This document shows positions 56,066 through 64,000 of a stretch of DNA of 64,000 nt, piece by piece. Position 1 is the first letter of the stretch; every line of letters starts with the position of its first letter. Under the pieces are notes generated by a model. That model ran no database searches. It was given only the letters and a program-made list of their open reading frames with translations, and was not told the origin of the DNA. The position numbers and the translations under genes were made by a program. The stretch is from assembly GCA_007026445.1 (NCBI GenBank), contig VDMD01000001.1:1240001-1304000 (forward strand), given 5' to 3'. The stretch is from Schizophyllum amplum (Eukaryota > Basidiomycota > Agaricomycetes > Agaricales > Schizophyllaceae).

Positions 56066-57690
56066 ATGCCTTCCCCGTCTTCCGCGGATTATCCTATGCG
56101 CCCTGCCGCCAAATCGCGACATATACCCCCTCCCCTCGCTCTAGAGGGCTCCTCCTACCAGACAGCGTCGTCCTTCGGCAGTGCAAGTAGGCTCAGTCGT
56201 CGCGACTCTGATACCCTCCTGTATGACGTTCCCTCGTCCTTCTCTCCGCCGCCTACAAGTCCCCGCCATCTTCAGTCCCCCACATCGCCCAACTCTCGTC
56301 GCTCGCGTTCCCCGCGCCACCCGAGGCCGACGCCCTCTCCCACAGTTCCCAAGAGGCGCAAGCGCTCGCTGACTCCCCTCGGGCTCGCTTCAGACGATCT
56401 GGATGCGTTTGCGGGGGCGTGCAGACTATGGCGCGTACACATACATCATCGTATGTGAGCGACTGCTGATCCCCGTACAGGTATTTCGATCAGGACGAGG
56501 GTGCCGGCCGCACCATGACGCAGACTCTGGCAAACCTCCCGCCATCGCAACGAGCTCCGTACTCAAAGCTGCAGGCTTCCATGCGCTCTGCATACCATCG
56601 CTCCGTCAATGCTCGCAAGAACGCAGAGTTTCGTGCACATCTCACTGCGACCCAGCCTGGTGGATCGCTCATGCCCCATACGCGCGCGAACCCCCATGGC
56701 AAGGAAGCGAAGAAGGGTTTGTGGTGGCTTGAATGCGCATGAATTGTTTAACATCCGATACAGAGCGTTATGATCGGCTCGAGCGATTCATACGCAGCTG
56801 GTGTACTCTTGGAATGCCTGGCACCACTCCTTTCTTCACTGTGCGTGGTTCAAATGGCAAGTGTCGCGGCAGCTAACAGCAGTGTAGGCGCTTTGGGGTG
56901 TTATGCGCTTGCAAGTAGTTGCAGAAGATCTCGGCGGTGCTGGTGCCAACCGCATTGACTGGGAGCTTGACGATGCTGTATTCAAAGAGTCAGCTGGGAA
57001 GGACTTCATGTTGGAGGCAATAGATATAATCAAAGGGGTGAAGAATTACCACAATTGCAGTATTGACACTGCCCTGTGCTGATAGGACCTTGCCAGGTGC
57101 TTGGATTCGAGGAGGCGCCCGCCCCGTCTACTCGAGACCCCAGTCCGGTCCCGCCCACCTCACATCTGCGAGCGCATTCCCAGCCGCTGCTGGGCGAAAA
57201 CAAGCCGCCGCCGCGGCCACCCGCAATACCCAAGCGGCCTCGCGCGCCGAGCGATCCGTTTCTCGACACGCCAGCGCTCTCGCGCTCCGTCGGCACATCC
57301 GCCTCGCAGTCCTCGGCCCTCCTGAGTCAAGATTCGGAGGACTCTCCTGGGCCCGCAACTCCCGACCCAGAGGATAACGCGCCTCCGCGGACTGAAGACT
57401 TCTTCGACTTGCCCGAAGAAGAGTACCTGCGCACCTGGACCTCACCCGACCTCCCGGACGCCGAGTACCTTGCGCTGCTGAAGCTCTTCCCGACCTTCAT
57501 TACAAGGCGTATGCTGCCGCGCTTCGCGTCGCGGCGGCGGTCGCTCGACGTTGAGGCCGGGGAGGACGAGGGTTGTCGCGTGCGCTGTGGAACGGGTACG
57601 CTGTCAATCAGTGCGCGTACACGCAGTGATGGCTGGCGCCTAGGCTGGTGGCAGCGTTTCATGCAATGGCTGAAGCAGCTGCTGTGTTGA
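56066..57690 (+). CDS. Agaricomycete-type protein of unknown function
   Basis: Exons: 56066-56418, 56481-56716, 56764-56840, 56888-57037, 57097-57690; 469 aa. The first ~115 residues are Ser/Pro-rich with basic PKRRKRSLTPLG (likely nuclear signal). A conserved-looking folded core follows: MTQTLANLPPSQRAPYSKLQ, ERYDRLERFIRSWCTLGMPG, FFTALWGVMRLQVVAEDLGG and IDWELDDAVFKESAGKDFML. The C-terminal half is proline-rich and acidic (EDFFDLPEEEYLRTWTSPDL) and ends with a tryptophan-rich, possibly amphipathic helix (WWQRFMQWLKQLLC). All introns are GT-AG and in phase. I do not recognise a domain. Confidence 0.72.
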
Positions 57691-58531
57691 AATGGGCATG
57701 CCCCTGGAGTGTAATATGTACTGAGTCGGAAGACACTCACTTAGACTTATTCACAGAGTCCTATCCTATCACCTTCCCCTCCATTATTCATCTTGCCGAG
57801 GCGCGCTGATGCTAATGGGCGCGCCACAGAACGGACAGTTCCCCATTCAATTTCTAGTGTCCACCCCGGGCGCCTTACATACCTGCAGACGCTTTACAGT
57901 ACGTGTCAAAGATGAATGTAGTATCGCTAGCGCCGTATCATGGCACATTCTCGAGAACGCGAGCGACGCATTTGGGGTCTGCTGAATCCTATTTGCATCG
58001 CCGTCGACGGGTACGCCCTATGACCGACGTCCCTTGCAATGCGACTAGGGTGCAATCTGCAAGGAAGGGCACCCGATAGGCATAGAGATGGCTGACCGAG
58101 GCTGAAGAGACCAGCACAACTTCACCGTCACTGAAATTCCGAATGTCGAAGCGTATACATGCTAAGTATGGCCAGGTGAGGTGAGGTGAGGTGAGGTGAG
58201 GCCAGCGAACCTCGGTGGAGTGGGAGGCGCGTCGTATTCAACTCGCGTCATAGGAACTGGGAGCTGCAAGCTATCGACATGTACTTCATCTTCTCGATGA
58301 TTGCACTCGCATCTTACAAGTGTCAGACTATCAATGGCGAGACGAGGAGCTGAAAAGATCTGGAGCCTGAGGGCGTATTGGAAAGACATGCAGCGTTCGA
58401 ATCTGCAGCGCGCAACATCCAGGGCACGGAGGAGAAGACTTATACTGCAACATATCTACACGTACGCAACAAACGTCCCTGAAGCAATCATACCATCGGC
58501 GTATAGCATAGCACCGCCGTTCTTACCTCAA
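57691..58531. other. Intergenic, convergent 3' ends
   Basis: No gene. A (GTGAG)n pentanucleotide run of about five copies lies at 58173-58200. Confidence 0.5.
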
Positions 58532-59743
58532 TCAGTGACCACCAGATTCCAACTGATCGATGAGCTCCAACAGCCGCTTGTTCTCGGCCTCCAACCTGCG
58601 AAAGGGAAGACGTGCATGAAATAGACGGCCCAAACGTGGAAGATTTGTGACATACAATTCCACCCGCGCTGAGAGGTCCACGGTCTCTTCCTCGAGCTTC
58701 TCTATGCGCTTCCTCGCGCTGTCTTCGCGCTTATCCGCCAGAGCGCGGCGCTTGCGCAGCTGATCTGGCAGCGCGGACAGCTTCTGCACCATGTCGCCGA
58801 GTTCCTCCGGCGTGAGCTCTTGTACAGGTGTCCTGGCCAGACCGCGTAAGGACGAGGTCGAGGCGGACTACAAGAACATATTAGCTTCGAGATTCCACGC
58901 TTGCAAAGGCAAAATTCACCTGACGGAGACCAGCACTCCTGCGTGTCTGCTGAGGCGTCGACATGCTGTTCTGTGAAGCAGGCCCGAAGATGTCCTCCTC
59001 ATACACATTCGATTCTTGAGAGTCGGGCGACTGCTCGCGCTGTTTTCCTTTGCCCGTACCCAGCATAGGTGTCATCGGTGCTGTCTGAGGCTGCTTTGTA
59101 GGCGAGATTGAAGCGTCACATTCAGCGGCGCTGGGTGTAACGCCTGGTTTAGCCTCGAGGGCGCGCTGAATTTCGTCCATGCGCCTGCGCTTATCTTCAG
59201 GTGTGTTGTGGTTGTTTCTTGGTGTGCCCCCATTGTTGTCCTTGATACGCTTCTGGGCGGGCGTGCTAAAGGACGACGAGGCCCCGCGTTTGCGCGGGGT
59301 TGAAGGAGGCCCTTGCGAAGCCGCCGACGCCTGAGATAACTGTGAAGCAGGTACTAGCTGATTATCAGGCGGTGCGGCCATCTGTGCGTTCTCGCTAAGC
59401 TCAGGCAGGCTATCTGCCCAGTCTGATACCCGTCAGAGCTTGGCCGCAATGGTAAATTGAAAGCTCACAAAAGAATTTTTTCTTGCACTGCGGCACCGCA
59501 GCACATACGAAGAAATCCCTGCATTTGAGCGTCAGGCCTCCGTTTTCCGGAGCAAGCAGGCGGATGATTGACCTGTTTGGGTTCGCTGGCGTGTGACTAG
59601 TCAGACGACGTGCGGGGATATTATGCTCGAAGCATCTGACGATTCCCTGGCTACCACATCTACCATCAGTACCGAAATAGTAGAGCAGTTGAGGTAATAT
59701 ACCTATCGACAGGCGACATATGCTGCATTTGGTTCTGTGACAT
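58532..59743 (-). CDS. GRF-type zinc finger protein with C-terminal coiled coil
   Basis: Exons 5' to 3': 59703-59743, 59573-59650, 59469-59518, 58920-59422, 58656-58867, 58532-58595; 315 aa. The spliced N-terminus reads VRCFEHNIPARRLTSHTPAN, then PNRDFFVCAAVPQCKKKFFY and WAD. This matches the GRF finger (CxxH, then RxFxxC, then C-xxxFFxW-D), a single-stranded nucleic-acid binding module found in APE2, TOP3A and others. The middle is disordered and basic with STPRKRG and TPAQKRIKDN, then a coiled coil DQLRKRRALADKREDSARKR and IEKLEEETVDLSARVELLEA. Small GRF/coiled-coil proteins are common in fungi but poorly studied. Three splice sites inside the finger are needed to rebuild it, and each keeps the phase. 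Confidence 0.8.
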
Positions 59744-60321
59744 GGTTGCTCGGGACAGGTTCAGTCATTCAGTCAGACTCAGAGTCAGAGTCTGGTCAGA
59801 GTCAAGTGACTTCGACCGCCGGCCCGGCGTTTGAACCTCGATGGCATTGGCAAAGGCCAGAACATGACTCTTTGTTTTGACTTGCTTGTGTACGTTGGCA
59901 CACGCTTCCCCCGGGTTGGCTTTGAGCGTTCTGATTTGCCTTCCACCATGTATACTAGTCTCGTAAACCATCCTCTAGTAAACTAGAGTCCGGAACTACC
60001 TGTCGGGGCGGAAGGGGGGTAGCCTCGGAGTTTGGATCACGGCCATTTTGGCACCGTTTCGTGACGTCATCTGCTACTTTTTGTGCGCGTCTTGACTAGT
60101 GACTCTTGGGCTTGCGAATTCAAACTCCGAGGCTACCTTAGCCTACCCCCGTAAGAGGGGTCAGACTAATGTAAACTACTTGGAGCCGTACTTGCTAGTC
60201 CCGGATTGGCTTTATAGTGATTCTCGAGTCACGACGAGACGAGATACCCGACATGATAAGTATGTAAGTAGTAGGTGCGCCGCGGTTAGATGTGAATTTA
60301 GTGTCTCCCACAGCACCTCGC
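59744..60321. other. Intergenic with hairpin-forming repeat
   Basis: No gene. Contains a short GACTCAGAGTCAGA tract (about 59773-59800), the palindrome CTCTAGTAAACTAGAG near 59972-59987 and the inverted repeat listed separately. Confidence 0.5.
60019..60136. repeat. 16-bp perfect inverted repeat, 118 bp end to end
   Basis: GTAGCCTCGGAGTTTG at 60019-60034 is repeated in inverted orientation (CAAACTCCGAGGCTAC) at 60121-60136. Both arms are flanked outside by G-rich/C-rich runs (GGAAGGGG and CCTACCCCC), extending partial complementarity. No clear target-site duplication is seen. It may be a small hairpin element. Confidence 0.7.
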
Positions 60322-62779
60322 CTACGCTGACCCCTGCAGCATCCTCTCCAGGGCGGCTGTCCCCGCAATCTGGAACTCTGATGTATCGCCTGCTCTCAAG
60401 ACGCCACCTTCTTTGCTCAGCTTGCCCTGCGCGCGTACGACCTGCTGCATCCGTCGCTCAGCATCCCCGCTGTGGTCGGCTTCCCATTCGCGAGTCTTGC
60501 CATTGACACCGGTCGAGCTCTTGTTGCTTTTCGGCCCGCTTTGGTGGCTGCCTTTCTTGCTGTTGACCGCAGTCGGCGCCTCACGAAGCGCAAAAGCTTT
60601 GGCGAGATGTCCTAGATGCAGATGCCGGATGTGGAAAATGTGTTTCTCGGAAGAGGGGTGCGTAGCGTATGCGCGCATGTGCGAGAGGTAGGCTTTGCGA
60701 GCGAGACCCGCATGCTGCGATGATTTAGTAAGCGCGTTATCAGCTTGCTCAAGATGTGAACTTGCCTCATGGTTCCGGACGACCCAACGCTCGAACGCAA
60801 GCTGGACCTCCGTTGCACGCTCCTGGGGCTCAACGCCTTTGCCACCGAAACCGCTGCGCAAAACGCTCTCCATGGAAACGCCAGTCAGATGGATCGAGCT
60901 TTTTGACCCATCCTGCGCGTTATCATTCCCGTTCATCTTCGTCTCCACCCATTTCACCCACTCACTCTCGCTCGGCGCCACTATGTTCCATGCCTCACCA
61001 CCTTTTCCTGCACGCGCTGTCCGGCCTACGCGATGCACATACTCTGTCGCACCGCCCTCCGTGGGAAGGTCGTACTGGATGACGGCGCGCACGAGTGGTA
61101 GATCAAGTCCACGAGAGGCAACAGATGTGCAAAGCAGGACAGAGGTGGCGTTCTTGGAAGAGGAGAAGCCGCGAACTGCGCCTATGCGTGTGTGCGTAGG
61201 CAGAGAACCATGTAGCCGGTAGACGATGGCACCGGGGAGGAGAGCAGAGGTGGCCGCTACATCGTTGGATTTCTTTGCCTTTTCCGACTCAACGGCTTCC
61301 TCGTCCGAGTCCTCGCTTGAGCCGGAGCTCTCCTGCGGACCATCCTCCATACTCGCCTTGCCCAGCAACTCCCAGTGGAAGTCAACGGAATCAGTGCAGC
61401 TGAGGAAGACGATGATTTTGGTTCCACGACCTTGCGCCTTCGCGATCAATGAGCGGAGTAAGGCGACCAGCGTGACGAGTCGCAGTTTGAGTGGCGCAGT
61501 GACATACTTCTGTGCGAGCTGAGAAGGAGGCGTGAACTTGTCCGGTGGCGTGGCGGCGACGTCTGCGCCCACACCCTGTATGGCCGGCTCGTCCGACGTC
61601 GTGGCAGCAATCATCAGCGGATTGCTGAGCGCCGTACCCGCTAATTTCTGCACGTCATCCCGGATCGTCGCGGAGCACAGCACCGTACGCCGCCGACGCT
61701 CCCAATCCCAACCGCCAACTTCCGCAGAAACGCCCTGCTGCGCTGCCTGAATGGCCATACGCCGCCGCCCATCGAGCCCGTTGGTGATGCCCTTGATAGT
61801 CTCCTCGAATCCGAGCTCCATCAGCCGGTCCGCCTCGTCGAGCACGAGCCAGCGGCACTTGCCGACGTTGAAGGATGAGGTGTTTTGAATGTGGTCGAGG
61901 AGGCGTCCAGGAGTAGCAACTAGTATGGGAAGTCCCTTGCGAAGGCGTGCCTTCTCGTGCGTGCGGGTGCCTCCACCAATGAGCAGTCCCGACACGAGCC
62001 AACGCGTCAGACGCGCCGCAGAGCTGTCCGCGCCCTCGTCCTCCGCGCGTAGGCGCAGCTTCAGCAGGTTCTCGAGAACGTCGGAGATCTGCTGCGCGAG
62101 CTCGCGGGTGGGGGCAATGATGACCGCAAGCGTTCCTATTGATCGGTCGATGTAGGAGTCGCTACTGAGAGGTAAAAGATCCTGGATGATGGGTAGCAGG
62201 TAAGAGAGCGTCTTCCCGGATCCAGTCTGGGCTTGTATGAAGACATCACGGAGGGCGTTTTCTTCGGATAGCCTTCCAAGTAGAGGGGGGAGAGCGGCGC
62301 GCTGAATTGCAGTGGGTTTTGCGATCGACATTTTCTTCTCAAGATGTGCAATGAGGAGGGGATTGAGACCAAGACCCGCAAATGTGGAGGTGTCGGTGAG
62401 GGGTGCATTGCTGGGTGCGGAAGTGTTTTTAGGTGCGGAGCTGGCTGTGGGAGCTTCGACGCGAGGGTTATGGGAGAAGAGGGAGGAGATGATCTGGGTG
62501 GGGGCCGATTTGGACTGTGAAGGCTGGGTGTACGAGCGTTCTTCTACCGTATCATTTCTGGGCTTCTTCGCAGGTCTATGTGTTTCCGCGACGCTTGGTT
62601 GATCTGCATCTGGCTTTCTTTTCGCCACACGCTTCGCCTTTACCCTGAGAGGAGCAGGTCAGTTCGAGTCAAGCGGGCTCACAGGAAAAATACCTGTCCG
62701 CTCGAGTCCCCTTGGGCTTGATCTTGCGACCAGGACCACTGTCGTCGTCAACAAAATTGAGGACTATGTCGTCGTCCAT
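60322..62779 (-). CDS. DBP7: ATP-dependent DEAD-box RNA helicase DBP7 (DDX31 family)
   Basis: Exons 5' to 3': 62694-62779 and 60322-62644; 802 aa. Acidic start (MDDDIVLNFVDDDSGPG), then basic KAKRVAKRKPD. Motifs in order: Q motif region STFAGLGLNPLLIAHLEKK ending KPTAIQRAALP, Walker A AQTGSGKT (about 167-174), PTRELAQQ, VATPGRLLDH, VLDEADRLMELGFE, SAT, and HRVGRTARAGKGG. The insertion before motif III and a long C-terminal extension with KAYLSHMRAYATHPSSEKHI match the DBP7/DDX31 group, which acts in early 60S ribosome assembly in the nucleolus. An acidic Ser-rich insert (SSGSSEDSDEEAVESEKAKK) lies in the second RecA domain. The gene is divergent from the cyclophilin gene, with 156 bp between start codons. 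Confidence 0.94.
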
Positions 62780-62851
62780 TGTTCTTGGGAGATGGCGAGC
62801 TGGTGATCGAGGCAGCGGTGCTAAAGTCAAAGCGCGATCACTATTGATGGA

Positions 62852-62894
62852 CCCACGTGGGCATGGTGTCAACCGAAGCTCCACGTTGGCACGT
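62852..62894. promoter_or_regulatory. CACGT cluster between DBP7 and cyclophilin
   Basis: The palindrome CCCACGTGGG (62852-62861) and CCACGTTGGCACGT (62881-62894) lie 42-84 bp upstream of the cyclophilin ATG. They could be bZIP or bHLH sites. Confidence 0.4.
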
Positions 62895-62935
62895 CTGCAC
62901 TTCGTTCCAACTCCTTCCTTCTTCCCTCCATCACC

Positions 62936-64000
62936 ATGTTTGGCCGACTCACGTTTGCATTTGTCCTCCTCACGTTCGCTGCGTTCTTCTGTGCGCAGTC
63001 TGTCGAGGCAGAGCGTGGGCCGAAGATTACGAACATCGTCTACTTCGACATCAAGCATGGCGACAAGGACTTGGGACGCGGTAAGTGTATTCGCGTGCAT
63101 GTCTCACCTTGAACTCACTTTCATACAGTCAAGATGGGTCTCTACGGTGGCGTATGTCTAGCTGGCTTTCTATGCCGCTGAAAAGTAGGCTAATTGGCGC
63201 CATAGACCGTTCCGAAGACCGCAGAGAACTTCCGTGCGCTGGCCACCGGAAAGACGAAGGATGGCGAGGAAATCGGCTACGGCTACAAGGGATCCAAGTT
63301 CCACCGTGTTATCAAGGACTTCATGTACGTTTCCAGGTCAGGCTAATGTATCTAGGTACTGACCTGCTGCTCAGGATCCAGGGTGGTGACTTCAGTAAGT
63401 GCGGAGCATTCTTGCTCTTGCATCCAGCTCATCTCACGTGAAAGCCAACGGTGACGGTACTGGTGGCAAGGTGCGTTCGATGACTTGGGAGGAGTACACG
63501 CTCACCTTTTGCTCCAGTCCATCTACGGCAACAAGTTTGAGGACGAGAACTTGTGAATATGTTCCTTCAAGTGCCGAAGACGGGATTATTGATTATCTAT
63601 CAGCAAGCTCCGCCACACCGGCCCCGGTGTTCTCTCCATGGCGAACGCTGGCAAAGACACTAATGGTGAGCACCTGTATCTGTCGTTTTCCTAAAGCTGT
63701 CTGACAATGTCCCTAGGTTCTCAATTTGTCAGTGACGCAGTCCTTCCACTTAGAACTGCCCGCTAAACCTTATCCAGTTCATCTGCACCGTGAAGACCTC
63801 CTGGCTGGATGGCCGCCACGTAAGTGTGTTGCGCGGTCAGAAGTCGTATACTAACATCCTTGCAGGTCGTCTTCGGAAAGGTCATTGAGGGAATGGATAT
63901 TGTCGACGCCATCCGTGAGTATATGCTTTCCATCCCATCGGCATGTCCTCATAGTCTTCCCAGAAAATGTGTCGAAGGGCCCCCGCGACAAGCCCATGGA
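62936..64000 (+). CDS. Secretory-pathway cyclophilin (peptidyl-prolyl isomerase B type), runs off the window
   Basis: Exons: 62936-63080, 63129-63151, 63206-63324, 63375-63394, 63445-63470, 63518-63552, 63604-63665, 63717-63727, 63778-63819, 63866-63914, 63964 onward. A signal peptide ([20 protein letters not shown]) precedes [19 protein letters not shown], the usual start of cyclophilin B-type domains. The domain continues with [56 protein letters not shown] and [20 protein letters not shown]; the catalytic R, F, Q, F and W residues are all present. Exon 8 has only 11 nt. The C-terminus, and so any ER-retention signal, lies outside the window. Confidence 0.93.

Overview
The window is nuclear DNA of a filamentous basidiomycete, most likely an Agaricomycete. 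The genes are dense and intron-rich, and most introns are 45-65 bp with GT-AG ends, plus several GC-AG candidates. The proteins include a Caprin-like RGG protein, small MYND proteins, an RTA1-like protein, a CSL factor and a basidiomycete-style HAC1. Genes lie on both strands with no operons. Exon coordinates were worked out by hand from splice signals, reading phase and family similarity; no alignment was run.

Layout. 1-7.3 kb: the start of a thiamine-phosphate synthase gene, then SCO1, whose introns are swollen with minisatellites, then about 1.7 kb of tandem repeats, then a TspO-like membrane protein. 7.9-19 kb: MYND protein copy 1, a Caprin-like protein, a BTB protein, a Ser/Thr-rich single-pass membrane protein, the H2A.Z chaperone CHZ1 and a DUF6593-like protein. 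20.5-32.5 kb: the unfolded-protein-response bZIP HAC1, a multi-pass membrane protein, a GT25-like glycosyltransferase, an RTA1-like protein, LSM8, a 480-bp MITE-like element, a secreted GH16-like enzyme and an ER FKBP. 32.6-48.9 kb: ribosomal protein eL39, TFIIF beta, three proteins of unknown function, UGPase, an arrestin-like protein, the MYST acetyltransferase ESA1 and MYND copy 2. 49.2-64 kb: a CSL transcription factor, a poorly resolved 3-kb stretch with cryptic exons, an unknown protein, a GRF zinc-finger/coiled-coil protein, the helicase DBP7 and the start of a secretory cyclophilin.

Functional links. Most genes are housekeeping: transcription and chromatin (ESA1, CHZ1, TFIIF beta, CSL, HAC1), RNA and ribosomes (LSM8, DBP7, eL39, Caprin-like), cell wall and sugar metabolism (UGPase, GH16, GT25) and mitochondria (SCO1). 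Three are tied to the ER: HAC1, the FKBP with a REEL tail and the secretory cyclophilin. All three have CCACGT-type sites just upstream of their start codons, which suggests, but does not prove, shared control by the unfolded protein response.

The observations most worth a second look are the 65-nt segment in HAC1 that switches the reading frame (a candidate Ire1-spliced intron), the palindromic bZIP-like site in its own promoter, the minisatellite-filled SCO1 introns beside a GACC/GACT tetranucleotide array, the MITE-like element, and the two MYND paralogues with identical gene structure 40 kb apart.
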